64,000 nt of DNA from Narthecium ossifragum (lineage: Eukaryota > Streptophyta > Magnoliopsida > Dioscoreales > Nartheciaceae). How positions within the stretch are numbered: the stretch's first letter is position 1; each line of letters begins with the position of its first letter. The translations under genes were made by a program, and so were the position numbers. The notes beneath the pieces are model-generated. The model was not told the origin of the DNA. It was given only the letters and a program-made list of their open reading frames with translations, and ran no database searches. Positions 35,472-50,024 of the stretch are shown one piece after another. The stretch lies in the NCBI GenBank assembly GCA_963920575.1, contig OY986968.1, positions 26,480,129-26,544,128 on the forward strand, written 5' to 3'.

Positions 35472-37142
35472 TCATGTAGGCTCATGGTGTGGAATAACCG
35501 AATAAGGTTTAGCTAGGACAATCAATGGCGCAGCTTTCCGTAGTGTGGCACCAAGCTGTTCCCTCATATCCATATTGTCTGCATCCAAACCACCGGCCAA
35601 CGCCCAGTCGAACGAGTGCAGCAGCACTCCGAGCACCAGCGGAATCATGCGCGCGACGAGCGGGATAGCCGGGCACATGCGCTTCCCTGCACCGAAGGGT
35701 ATGAAACCAAAATGGTGCCCTTTGAAGTCGACGTTGCTTGCATCCTCTAAGAACCTCTCCGGCCTAAACACCTCGGAATCATCCCATGAATCCTTGTCTC
35801 TCCCAATCCCCCACACGTTGACGAGGATCTGGGTCCCCTCTGCTATGTGGTACCCGAGTATTGTGCATGGTTTGATGGCCTTATGGGGGACTAGGAAAGG
35901 GAGAGGAGGGTGGAGTCTTAGTGTCTCCTTTATAACAGCATTCAAATAAGGGAGGCTTGCCAGGCTTCTCTCTTCAAGTTTCCAGCTGCCTGAGCTAATG
36001 GCTTCTCGGACTTCGTCTTGTGCCTTCTTCATGGCGCGTGGGTTGCAGATGAGCTCCGCCATTGCCCACTCCATGGTGCCCGCGCTCGTGTCAGTTGCTG
36101 CGAAGAACATCTCCTGCATGGCCGAGGTGGATTATATTAGTTATGAGGAACACCCAATACTTTAAACAAGTTAACCGAAGCTAGCTTTTGTTACCGTAAT
36201 GAACGCGTTGATGGTGCTCACGCACAATCGTCCGCTGTCCTCGACGTCGTGGCCGTCTTTTTCCAAGGATTCAAGCAAAAAATCTAAGAAATCATTTCTG
36301 ATCTCCTGATCATGATCTGCGTTGTCTCGTCTTCTGATCTCCATCCTTTCTCGCACAAGATCTGAGGCCATTTGCAGAACTCGGCCTGTGTGGAACTTCA
36401 TCTTTCTTTTGATACCCTGCGGATCGAACCTTTTAAGCATAGGTATGAAGTCTGCGATGTTGGGCTTGCCGGCAAGCTCCATCGTCCGGCGTGTATGGTA
36501 GAAGAAACCATCGTTCTCCTTGGCATCCGCCAACTCGTACGTGACAATGTCTCTTGAGAGCATAAGATGGCCGACATGATTCATACCCATGACGAAGAAC
36601 AAGCGGCCGATGTCGATCGGCTGTGCGCTGCCTTTTTCGACTTTTTCGACATGTCTTACCAGTGAATCGAAGCAGCTCTTCCGGATGCTCTGCAGAGTTT
36701 CAAGGCGGGCGCTCGTCAGCAGTCCGGTGGCGCACAGTCGCCTCAGCATGTGCCACCGTGCTCCAGGTTGAGCGGTGATGATGGAGCCAGCATTGCCGAA
36801 TCCAAGGTTCATGGACTCGTAGAGCATACGCCCGGCCAGCGCGGCGTCATGCTCCTTGAACATTTGATGGGCCGCGGCCGCCGAGGAGATGACCGTGGTG
36901 GTCATGGCGCCGAGGCGGAGGGCCATGACGGGGCCGTGTACTCGTGCCAGCCGGGCGAAGGACTCGTGCGCCGAGGAGCCGCCCTCGAGCTGCAAGAGAT
37001 TGCCAACCAGCGGCCAGGCCTTTGGGCCAGGCGGTAGCTGCAGCCTCGTCTCGTTCCGATGGAAGCGAAGCCAACGGAGAATAATTGCCAGTGCGGAGAC
37101 TGAGAGCACAACCATTAGCAACACCACCGCCTCCATCTTCAT
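35472..37142 (-). CDS. Cytochrome P450, CYP71 clan (CYP76-like)
   Basis: ER-anchored haem monooxygenase of plant specialised metabolism; substrate not predictable. Two exons (minus), 37142-36195 and 36113-35472, with one phase-0 intron at the position typical of the CYP71 clan; 529 aa. N-terminal anchor VVLLMVVLSVSALAIILRWL, then the hinge LQLPPGPKAWPLVGNLLQLE. WHMLRRLC is the C-helix. The I-helix is FFAATDTSAGTMEWAMAEL, the K-helix KETLRLHPPLPFLVPHKA, PERF is present in SEVFRPERFLED, and the haem loop is FGAGKRMCPAIPL. The residue two after the Cys (about 463) is Ala where the consensus has Gly. CYP76 is my best match by eye; CYP92 or a related family is possible. ATGs at 37142 and 37136 are both usable. 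Confidence 0.9.
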
Positions 37143-37210
37143 CCTTCCACTTGTATATATGCTAGGCTCGCTCTAGTCAGAGTTCCATGTAGGAACTTAG
37201 TTGGGCACAA

Positions 37211-37216
37211 TTTATA
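37211..37216 (-). promoter_or_regulatory. Candidate TATA box of the CYP76-like gene
   Basis: Minus strand reads CTATAAATT, 69-74 bases upstream of the ATG at 37142, a normal TATA distance. A nearer TATATA at about 37155 would put the start site inside the coding region. Confidence 0.45.
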
Positions 37217-37417
37217 GAAGTCTTATTCTCAAAAAAGCCAAAAAAAAAAAAAAAAAAGTAACGAAAAAAATTTATCCATGGGAGATATGTACACCTATCG
37301 CCGTAGTACTGATGTGGCGCTCCATGTCAGCGAGGGGGGGCCACGTCGTTGTCAGTCTATTTGGGGCTCTTATCTTTATCAACCACTATGGGACCCACTT
37401 CCTGGCCAGCATTATGG

Positions 37418-38411
37418 GGTCCGCCTCAATAATTTTGAATTTTGGCCTATTTTAACTCTTTATTCAACCCCAGGGCCATGGGAAAAATTTAGACACAGTG
37501 GTTGCAAGCCTGACATTATGCTGATGTGGTGCAGTGATGTGGCTCGTCATAGAATTATTTTCTCATCTAATTTGGCAAATTCTTACGTATGAATGGATAG
37601 TGATTTGAATGGACCAGTTGGGAAAATAATGTGCGGGTCCTGCGTTCGATGATGAGACTAAGCCTCAGCTATTTGTGCCACTTGGACGCAGTCTCACCTG
37701 CATCAGCGCCACTGGGTCTGGGTGGTCACTTCAACTGTGAAGGAAAGCCCACCATTCTATCATTTCTCGTAACACCAGCCATGGACCATGGTGATCAAAG
37801 TGTGCAAGTAGATGCTGCATACTGCATGGATGTTGTTGAATTGCACCTTTCAAACTCTCTATTCCACATGGAATGCCACGTGTTAAGGTGACAACACACG
37901 CAGTCAGCCACGTCTACAAGATGTGCCGTTGCTGCTGGAATGTGGGAGTAGAGATCAGTTGAAGCCGAAGGGGTTCGGTACTGTTCTGAATACATACCGG
38001 AAAAACTCATGGGCTCCAAATTTTCAACATGGCCTGCAATTTGTGCAGCCACCTGGCACCGCGGCACGATGTGCATTATTATAGGCTCTCCGGCGTAATC
38101 AACGGAACTTGTTCAACGGAGAATATCTCAAGGCTGGCAGCTTCCATGTTTGTTTATTTGCATCAAAGAACCCTCACCAAACTAAATATCTCAAGGCCGG
38201 CAGCGTCCATGTCTTGTGGTCCACCTCATTAATTTTGAATCTTCACCTATTTAAAGTCTTTATTCAACCCCAATGCCACGGGAAAAATGTACACCCAGTG
38301 ACAGCACGCCTGCCATTGTGCTGACGTGGTGCAGCGATGTGGCTATGTTGGCCCATTAGAATTATTTTCTTATCTAGTTAGTCAAATTCTTATGTACAAA
38401 TGGACAGGGAT
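37418..38411. repeat. Direct duplication of an approximately 195-bp block
   Basis: 37418-37612 and 38218-38411 align along their length: GGTCC-CCTCA-TAATTTTGAAT, CTTTATTCAACCCCA, CCA-GGGAAAAAT, GTGGTGCAG-GATGTGGCT, TAGAATTATTTTCT and ATGGATAG-GATTTGA. They are moderately diverged, so the duplication is old or they are two copies of one transposable element. Confidence 0.8.
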
Positions 38412-39985
38412 TTGAGTTCATTTTTTACTCTTCATGACCTATTGTTCACTTTTTGCATGTCAAGGCCTCCCCTGTTTTTTTAGCAAAACAATATCCCTTA
38501 TACTCAAAAACCCAAGAATGCCCCTTAATGGGGCTCAATGGGTAGATGGATGATGGCATCCCATGGTATGACGCGGCAGGACATGCTGATGTGGTTATGC
38601 ATCCTCACACGGGTCACTTAGAGGCTTAGAGCATCATCATCAGCTTCCATATCCCCATCCTTATTTTGATGTGATTTTATGTCATTCTATAATATAGAGA
38701 ATCGGTTTTTGCCTTATTCATCCAACAATTTTTCCTATATTTATTCTCAATAATGCTAAAAGTTTTAAAAATTAAACATGTTTAGTGAATAGAAAATGCG
38801 TTTTCATTTCCAACAAATTCCCTATTCCATTGAATTTAGAGATTATGACTAAAAAATATTATCCAACAGATTCCATATTCCCAAACTCATTCTCTATCTC
38901 ATTCCTTAAATTTTAACAGATTCCCTGATTATAGGGAATGAGATTGGTTTTAGGGAATGACATAGAGAATGTGTTTAAGGATATGGAAGATGTTGTGTGA
39001 TATTTTTTAATAATATTTTCTAAATATAGGGATAGGGAATGGATATGGAACATATTGATAATGCTCTTATATTTATAAAAACATTATTATATTATTAAAA
39101 TAATATGAAATAAATATTTTTTTATTTAATACATTATGCGTAAGAAAAATGTTTTTACTCGTGAGAAAAAATTTATTTGCTCACAAACTCGAATGCAAAT
39201 ATTTTTGTGATCGCATATAAATTTTTGCGTGTAAAAATATTTTCAATAATATGTATCTTCAAAAAATTATATGCGCTCACAAAAAAATCCGCACGTAGAA
39301 AAACAATACGCTCATAAAAATATTTGTATGTGTGTTTGTGAGCGAATAAAATTTTTTTGCGCGCGTACAAACATTTACATACATGTAGCGTATTAAATAA
39401 TATTATTAATATATTATAATAAAAAATTAATATAAGTGGAGCCAACATGCCACATGAAATGCCATGATTGGCCCATGTCATGAAAAAAATATTAATTTAA
39501 TAATATATACTAAAATAATAATATTTTGTTAAATATGAATGGGTTCGTATGAATGAGGATGATCATGTAACGTCAGCATGCCACATTAGCATGATCATGC
39601 GATGTCAGCATGCCACGTCATGTGCATGACATGGCATGGGTGATGACGTGTTTTCACTGAGGGGGTATTTTAGGGTCTTAGATGGTCCGTTTGGTATGGG
39701 GTTAAAAAAAATGGGTTTAATGAGGAATAGGATTAGAAAAAATGGGATTAAGGAATGGGGATAAAAAAAAGTAGAGTGATGGTAATAGGTGGAATGGGGA
39801 TAAACTAATAATGATTTTTTTTGAAGTTTGGGAATAAGAATGGGGTGGGGGGGTCCTTAATCGACGGGACGATGTGCATTATTATAGGTTCTATGGCGTA
39901 ATCGACGGACGATGTGCATTTTATACGTGGACTGATGGACGGCAGCTTCCATGTTTGTTTATATGCATCAAAGAACCCTCACCAA
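38063..39985. repeat. Second direct duplication (about 120 bp blocks)
   Basis: 38063-38180 and 39869-39985 share CGATGTGCATTATTATAGG, GGCGTAATC-ACGGA and GGCAGCTTCCATGTTTGTTTA, then GCATCAAAGAACCCTCACCA. Similarity is high over the right half, suggesting relatively recent copies. Confidence 0.8.
39166..39355. repeat. AT-rich fold-back (imperfect inverted repeat)
   Basis: TTTATTTGCTCACAAAC at 39170-39186 pairs with GTTTGTGAGCGAATAAA at 39333-39349 with one mismatch. Complementarity continues inward over about 60 bases per arm (GCAAATATTTTTGTGA against TCATAAAAATATTTGT). Non-coding, MITE-like. Confidence 0.65.
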
Positions 39986-40628
39986 GCCAAAATACTATAG
40001 GTGCATGCTGGCATCATATAAGAAAACTTTTTATGCAACTATAATAAACTCTAGAGTATGGGAATAACCTGGACTCGGGTTAAGAAAGGAAATATTCTCG
40101 AATCCACTACTTATTCCATAATTTATCCCTCAAATACCTTTTCCTATTCCAAGTAATCATTACAAAGTTATTTTCATTTTTCACTTTATTTTTTTTCTTA
40201 TTTTAAATAATTATTACAAAATTATTTCCAAAACTAAAAATAAAGTCTCTCGACCCGGAAAAAAATTATCCCCTCGCCAAACGAGCCCCATGAAAATGAG
40301 CTCCATACCCTTTTATGGATTACATATAGCTCTAAGATTGTCTTCTCATCGTGACAATGATGTTTCCGACGGTGTTGCAAATTTCACTTTGGTGGTCAAT
40401 TTCAAACAAGAATTCAGCCACCTCTTGTGTTAGACTTCTTCTTTCCCCGGGTTAAATTCTGATGTTTCTATATGCTAGACACCCTGTTTGGCGACGGGAC
40501 TGGAGCTCCCGGATTTGAGCTCCACCCTCGTTAAAAGCCCGGGCCCATCTCAAATTCAGCCCTCCACCTTCGTTGACCAACACCCTCGTTAGAAGCCGGC
40601 TGCCAAACAGGGTGTATAGGTGTTGGAG

Positions 40629-40652
40629 CGAGAGAGAGAGAGAGAGAGAGGA
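40629..40652. repeat. (GA)n in the leader of the CYP85-clan gene
   Basis: GA dinucleotide run about 30 bases before the ATG at 40685, followed by a G-rich purine stretch. It probably lies in the 5' UTR. Confidence 0.8.
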
Positions 40653-40684
40653 GGGGAGAGGAGGGTGTTGGAGAGGGGAAAGAG

Positions 40685-43431
<2,747 letters not shown>

Positions 43432-43915
43432 TTGAAGCGGGATATGTGGAATACATCACGTAGAACCGCGGAATCATCAGCATTGTCATCGATTGTATCA
43501 TTAGCGTTGAGTGAACTTTGATGCATATGGAAAAGGGTTATTAAATATTACAGCTATGTTATGAAAGCGTCTTGTATGTATGGTTTTAGTTATAAGGGCA
43601 TTTGTCCACCTTAATTCATGTTTGAATATATACCATTAAAGATTCAAGGAGAAAGATCACACTAGCAGTACAAGTTCCTTTCAGTACAAGTGGGTGACTG
43701 CTATATTTATTCGCGGTCTCCATTTGTCTCTCTTGCTGGCATGGGCGATGATGACAGCAAGAGGACTTCAAGGTTCCCACATGGAAGCATGGGCTATTGG
43801 GCTGTCCTCTTCTTCAATCCTCATTCCATCTTTTCCAGATATTATTAGCCCGAAGAGAGCTTCCCAAAAGTCTCTCAATGATTGACAATAGACTGGCAAA
43901 TTAATCATACACTGA

Positions 43916-44034
43916 GTGTGATGTGCACCTAAATCACTTTTTAATAAATAACTAATGTGTGATGCGCACCTAAAACACCTTTTAATGAACAAATTTGTGA
44001 TGTGCACCTAAAACACATTTTAATAAACTAATGT
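43916..44034. repeat. Three-copy tandem repeat of about 38 bp
   Basis: Three units contain TGTGATGTGCACCTAAA or TGTGATGCGCACCTAAA followed by CAC-TTTTAAT-AA. The copies are slightly diverged. Confidence 0.85.
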
Positions 44035-44279
44035 GACAACTGAAGAACTTCTACCTGATGTTAATTCCGACCATGGCATCAATTGGTTTGTTCATCAAAC
44101 ATCCAAAAGAAAGGTCCTGCTTCATATGGTATTTCTAGTTGATTAAAATCCTGTTTCATATTAAAGCTTCTGGTTATGCTGCTATAAAAAAAAAAATTGG
44201 GATGCTTTTATAAGTTACATCGAGCTCTGACATAATGTTCTCAATTCTTGTTCATTTCCTTTCCCTAATCATAGCGCAG

Positions 44280-44912
44280 GCACGAAATAACATCTTCAAA
44301 GTTATTAATGAAAAGATAGAAGAAACAATTGATTGAGATATATCTATACGCTTACTATATAGAATTCAAGATCCCTCTGTATTCGATGAGCCTGAACTTT
44401 TTAATCCATGGAGATGGCAAGTGAGTTCTTTTATACCTATTAGTCAGAGCAATGAAGTGAATTAGAATCGAAGAGGCCATTGACGAACTTTGACCCCTAG
44501 AACTTAATTCTGACACAAAAAAGGTTGCCTTTCATGCAACATTGAGAAGAAAGAACGCACTAAAATGAATGTTATTGTTTGTACAGCTCTTCCAGAGTTT
44601 AGTTCATGCCATTCGCCGCAGGCGCCCGGGTTTGCAAAGCCTGAGGCCATGAGGCATGTTTGGTGTGGGCTCTTTTTATTCCTCGTTATCTTCATATTTA
44701 TATTCAAATATTAAAAATAATTATTATTATTTTATAATCATTTCACTTATCATTATTACTTTATTTTTTCTATCCCATTAGGTATCCTATCCTCAAAATC
44801 CCTTCGACTCTCTTAACATGGAATAAACTATCCCCATATTAAACGGCCCATGATGTTCCTTCACCATCTCATACTTAACTTCGACCGGAAAGTGACAGAT
44901 CTAGCAACTCCG
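44280..44912 (+). pseudogene. Degraded CYP85-clan P450 relic downstream of the intact gene
   Basis: Recognisable exon scraps lie in gene order. 44280-44333 (after CAG) gives ARNNIFKVINEKIEETI, homologous to the start of exon 4 of the gene upstream. 44368-44420 gives DPSVFDEPELFNPWRWQ followed by a GTGAGT donor, equivalent to the end of exon 7. 44603-44643 gives FMPFAAGARVCKA, a damaged haem loop. 44850-44912 gives MMFLHHLILNFDRK, the following helix. The haem exon is split by about 200 bp of MITE-like sequence. The N-terminal half, most of the I-helix and the K-helix exon are gone, and stops follow the fragments. A dead tandem duplicate. Confidence 0.85.
44655..44848. mobile_element. TTTGGTATGGGG-type MITE inserted in the P450 relic
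   Basis: AT-rich non-coding insert starting ATGTTTGGTGTGGGCTC and ending CCCCATATTAAACGGCC, roughly inverted to each other. Related repeats lie at 39686-39850 and 50025-50425. It separates the haem-loop scrap from the FLHHL scrap; a short duplicated CATGA flanks it. Confidence 0.55.
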
Positions 44913-45313
44913 ATAGGGCTATCTCCATTAAGGTCCGGAGAGTGCCATCCACAAAATAGAAGGCAGTAAAAGTTGTTGATGCAAGTGAGAATATAGTCTT
45001 AGTAGACTGTCAATGAATAGTAGATACATTGCGGCTCAGATCATGTTGAAAAGGAGCGTTGATTTGTGTATACGATTGAAATTATGTATGTTATGTATCA
45101 ATTACCGATAATAGATCAATTAGAACTTGAATGACGTGGCAGGACATGCTATGTTTCTAGGTATTCGTCAAGCAAAAGGAGTTGGGACAACGAACAGAGA
45201 CGACCTGAAGAACACAGGCAATGTTGCCTTCCGGGAAACCTCGGTTCGCACCTCGCCAACCCCGCAAAGGTCTCTCTCTCTAAGCATCACCATCGCCATC
45301 TCCATGGAGATCG

Positions 45314-46351
45314 ATGAGTAGCTCACCACTTCTTTTGGTCGCAGGCAAGCCGAAGACGCCGCCCGGGGCCAAAGGATCGGAGGCGTACCTTTCGAGGGCT
45401 GCTCCCATCGCTTATCCTCCTCCTCCTCTTCCCAAGATACTGTTTCCTAACTATAACCCTCTGAATTCAACTCCTCTCCCTCCCCCTTCCATGCCAAAGA
45501 AGCGCTTCCTTCGGCGGATACTTCCTTTAATCGTGGCTGGAGCAGTTGGAGGTTGTTCATCTGGTTCTTTCTCTTCCTATGGCTTTCTCTTTTGATTGAA
45601 GGAAAATAGTATGCGTTCCTATTTAAAAAGATGAGTTCTTGATTTTCAAATAGACCTTCCCCTTTTCTCTCTCCATCCAATTTCTCACTTTTGCCTTCTA
45701 ATATAGACCTTTTGCTTTTATTTGAGAGATTCGACAAATATGCATTCCAGTTGAGTGTCTGGATTTTGATCGTCTTGATGTAGATATAGCTAGATTGGGT
45801 TCTTTGATATTGTTAAAGGGTGTCGAATAATTTGGTTTTGATGATGTGCTATTTTATTCTATGCACTACTATTGGGCTGGAAGTTGTTCCGTGTCTACAT
45901 TCCTGTAGAGGTTAACGTTGGTTTTTGTGTCTCTAGTAATCTTCTTCTAAGAACTTTGAATGGATGAAAATGGATTGTCTTTTGACCAAGTGTTTTCAAT
46001 ACTGTGTTTTTGTTGAAAGAAAGTTATGTGTCATAGAATTGCCTATTTTTGATGAGGTAATTACATTGTATATGAAAATATTGTGTATTGTGAGGGGTGG
46101 AGTCTTTGCATCTGCCTTGATCTATTAGTTTTCTAGGTACCATGATTTAGTTTCATGCTGAATTGCACACACATTGTATCCTTTGCCTTGTTCTGCACAT
46201 CTGATACCTATTTAAACAGTGATAAATGTGACATGCAGCTTACTTTCTTAGGAGACCTTCTGAAAAACAGCTGACCGATAAGAGTGAGGAAGCAGCAGTC
46301 CAGGTTTCTTCTATTCCAGTAGACATCACATCTCAGGAAACAATGGCATGA
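45314..46351 (+). CDS. Small proline-rich single-pass membrane protein, unknown function
   Basis: Two exons, 45314-45551 and 46239-46351, GT-AG intron of 687 bases with matching phase; 116 aa. Pieces in order: GKPKTPPGAKGSEAYLSRAA, PIAYPPPPLPKILFPNYNP, a basic patch MPKKRFLRRI, one hydrophobic segment LPLIVAGAVGAYFL, then a polar acidic tail RRPSEKQLTDKSEEAAVQ ending in QETMA. The pattern (Pro-rich head, one predicted helix, short tail) suggests a tail-anchored or organelle membrane protein. I do not recognise a named family. The ATG is the first in frame; a shorter ATG frame upstream (45304) stops after five codons. The CT-rich leader supports a transcript. Confidence 0.6.
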
Positions 46352-48473
46352 ACCTGCCTTTACCTATAAAGGTTTCCACATCAATGTCACAGAATGAGCA
46401 TTGCCAGCTATACATGTGGAGATGGAAATTGAAGAATAATGCCACTTTAGTACTCTGTCTCAGCAAAGCAGTAACCACTGTGGGCCTTATCAGAACTTAA
46501 GTAAGCAGCCTATTTTATTTACACTTAATGATTTACCTTCTAGCATCTAACAAATGCTGCTCTCATTTTGATATTGTAAGGTTCTTTCTTTCTCTTATGA
46601 GTTATGGCATCCTTAACTTGTTTATGATTTCCCCTCATTGTGTAACTAACTGTATCAGTGCGTTATAAGCAGATATGCACTTTAACAATAAATTTGACAT
46701 CTTACTCAAATTAACTTGAATTGTCACTTGTGTAAAGTGAGGACATAATAGTTGGTGTAGTAGGGCCTTAGGGTTTAGGGCGTTGGCTTTGGACGAACAA
46801 AGAAGTACAAATTATATGCTTGTGTACTATATACTTGATCCTTAACTGTTAAAAAATTTTGTTTGGTATCTACATCTCTAACTTTAGTCAAACATAAACT
46901 TGAATTTAGAGAATGTAGTAACTGAATTTTTGTTGTACCTTACCCACAATATTTTATTATGTAGAGATGATACTTAAAGTCATTTCACCTTGTCTCTGTT
47001 GTGCGACAATTCATGGTTTGTACTTAATAGATCAGCTTCTGAAGCTCATTTTCCCTAAAAAATTTTGAACCTGTTCGTCATTCCCAAATGTTGTGGATAA
47101 TTGCCAAATTATGCTGGCTTTTTGTAGATACATTGGAAAAATAACTCTCATCAGCTACATGGCATTTCATGTAAGTCTAATTAAATCTTGAGACTTAGAA
47201 TCAACATGCTTCCATATTTGTCATATTTTAAAATATCCTCTGCTTTGTAACAAGATTATACCAAGCCTCTGAATGCTTTGTGACAAACTTAAGACTGTGG
47301 ACTACCTTGGACTACCTTCATCATAAGTGAGAAGAGCTTTTGTTGCTAATCTACGACACCTACTTATTAAGCTGCAATTTTCCATGTTATGTACATTTCT
47401 TCCCACAATCAAGTGTTAAAATAGTTTAAAACTTGGTCTTGCAGGACCTGTGTTTCATTTTTCTGTTTCCAGATGGAGATCTGCGTGATCAAGCGACCAT
47501 GAGAGGACAAAACTCTACTTCTTTGATCGTGAGGAGTACCATGTAAAATTTTCGTTGACAGATTCAATAAAGATATTTCTCGGAACAAGTTTGTAAATTG
47601 GCCCACCCCGCCATGAGCTTAGTTTTCTCTCCATGCATGTTTCAGTTGTGCAGCTATGTCGGTAATAGAGTAGAGATGACAAGTACCACTGGGATCTCCA
47701 AAGGTGCTACATACTAACATAATCTAGTCACTGAGAGAAACCAGCTGCATTATATTGGATATATTGCCATAGAACACAGCAGGGAAGTCTTGGAGCTGAA
47801 GGAATTTATTATAATGTTATTGCTGGGAGCAATACCATCATAGTAGTAAGAATCAAAGATTGAATGTCTATAGTACTATATAGCTTGTGATTTGGGACCT
47901 CACAAAACCGCTTTTCTTTGTAGTTCTTTACTAAACTGGTGTTTGTGAATCTTACTTGAGAATTACAGAGGGCACTGGTGCAGCTTTGATTTCCTATATA
48001 TCCAAGCAGGGATGATGAACATGAGTTTATTATCCCGGATATTAGGAGTCAATGTACAGGATTTCCCAAATGTTACCAAGCTATCGGTTTGAGAAGTGAC
48101 ACTCGTGTATCAGTTATCTGCCTACTATAGATAAGAAGGCATTCTAGACAAAAAGAAGAAGAAAAAGAAGACATTTGCTCTGTTCTTCAGTTTGACCAAT
48201 GGATGTACTAGTGCCAAAGTTGATATCCACTGTCTCATTGAGTGGAAGTTAGTTTTAATTGAATTCAAGACTAGTTCAGAAGGAAACACCTCAGACCTAT
48301 TTAGTTTCAAGCTGATATGCATCGTTTCTGATGCTATGTTAGGCAAATGGTCATACATGTGAGCAAAATCCTCCTGCCTTGGATTTCTTCTTTTCAGATT
48401 ATCCTATCCCAGCAACTTCTTATCTCCTTATCCTCGAAGGCTCTTGATCTTTGATTTCTCAACTCCATTTCAG

Positions 48474-48699
48474 CTCTGTGCAAACGGTCTGGGCGATTAT
48501 GTTGCTACTCGATTATGTTATAATAGTGGGTAGACCACGTGTTACTGTTGCTAGAGCTGATGTTGTTGCTAGGCATTATAGACGTAATGCTGTTGATTTT
48601 TGTTGGGAACATGAGGATGGTGTTTCGCCTCCTCTAGGACTGTGTTTGTAATTCGCCATGTTTACTAGTTTTTAGGGTCAACTCATCAAAAAAAAAAAC
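48474..48699 (+). mobile_element. Short LINE-like retroposon with A tail
   Basis: Ends AGGGTCAACTCATC plus 11 A residues, a variant of the LINE terminus seen elsewhere in the window. The 11-bp direct repeat CTCCATTTCAG flanks it at 48463-48473 and 48700-48710. The 5' end is truncated. Confidence 0.75.
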
Positions 48700-49195
48700 C
48701 TCCATTTCAGTGATTTCATTCCGGAAAATACAAAAGAATATGCAGAGTTTTATTTCTTAGTAAGTCTCAATCATGTCTTTTTCATGTAATTGCTAGTAAT
48801 TTCTTGAAGATTCTACCAACATCAATGGATATTTGCTTGCAGCCTTTTGGCACAGTCATCTCATGAATCTCCAACAAAACTTAAGTTACATCATTCTAAT
48901 CATCAATGGCTCTCAGAGCTGATTGAGACAACCACAATCACAAACTTAAGCACAGCCAACACCCCTAGTTATTTCTAAGATAACATATGGATGGACCTCA
49001 TCCTCATATAACTTTATATTTGATTTCCTTGATCAATCTTTTTTCTTTTCCAGGGCATACAGATGCTAGCGGCGTGTGTCCTCCATGACCACGTATTTTC
49101 CTATTACTAGATCTAGTTCTCAGATCTTGGAATCTTTCCAAGGATTGTTTCTAGATAGTCCCTAAAAACAGACTCTAAAGGCCAAAATGGTGATT

Positions 49196-49196
<1 letters not shown>

Positions 49197-49266
<70 letters not shown>
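49197..49266. repeat. Long (GA)n microsatellite
   Basis: About 34 nearly uninterrupted GA units. Open frames across it on the minus strand are simple Ser-Leu repeats and not genes. Confidence 0.97.
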
Positions 49267-49269
<3 letters not shown>

Positions 49270-50024
49270 GAGAGAGAATGGGTCATTGTAGAGCATGGCA
49301 AACAGTGTCTTGTAGTTCCAAGCCATGACCCAATATGATCTGCAGGCACTCATGAAAGCAACACTTTGTTGGACTTACTCGCCTTCAAGCCTACCCCATG
49401 ATAGTGAGTCTTTTGTTAGCCTCTCTGCATCAAACCCAGGAGTGACTCTCAATTAATGGTGTACGTATCCACTCTTGTGATCATAGAAATCAAACACCAT
49501 CTCATTGTAAGATTGCAGCGGATCAAATCGGATAAGGAACTCTGTTGGCCAATTCCATATTCACTCTTTTTAAGTGCCTCTTTTTTTTTTTTTTTTGTCT
49601 CTATCTCATCTCATTAATCTTGAATGCCAAATGGCCATTAGTTTCCCGTAGCTGACTGCACTTCGTACTCCTTAGTATGTGTCTTTGATGCAAGAGACAT
49701 GCATCTCGTCAAAGACGACATGCTGATAAGACTGTAGAAAATGGCAACTTAGATTGGGAAAACGGTTAAAATCATAAAAGTCCAGCAGTAAAAAGCCATG
49801 AACCAGTCCTTTTTTGGGTTTGTACTTTGGCAGTAATCACGAGATACAAGTCTTTTGCCTCATTTGGCCTTATATGTATGGAAGTATATGTGGCTTTGGA
49901 GAGAGAATGATCTTTTTTTTTCTTATGTTAAATTACTCGCAAAACAAGAGCACAGGAGGCAATAAAACAAGAGAAAGAACATAGATCTTAACACCTTTTT
50001 GTTTTTAACCATTGAAGGTAAATC

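Larger units (their letters stand above)
37143..40684. other. Repeat-filled intergenic region between divergent P450 genes
   Basis: No gene. It holds an approximately 195-bp direct duplication (37418-37612 and 38218-38411), a second duplicated block (38063-38180 and 39869-39985), an AT-rich fold-back (39166-39355) and a TTTGGTATGGGG-type MITE (39686-39850). GA microsatellite precedes the ATG of the next gene at about 40629-40652. Words such as GATGTGGC, CAGCATGCCAC and CATGATCATG recur through 38560-39640. Confidence 0.7.
43432..45313. other. 3' flank of the P450, tandem repeat, P450 relic and upstream region of a small gene
   Basis: Apart from the tandem repeat (43916-44034) and the P450 relic (44280-44912), listed separately, I see nothing coding. 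45240-45310 is CT/TC-rich and probably the leader of the next gene. Confidence 0.6.

Noticed and set aside
45127..45321. 64-codon open frame upstream of the small membrane-protein gene
   Set aside because: No family features and it ends just inside the leader of the next gene.
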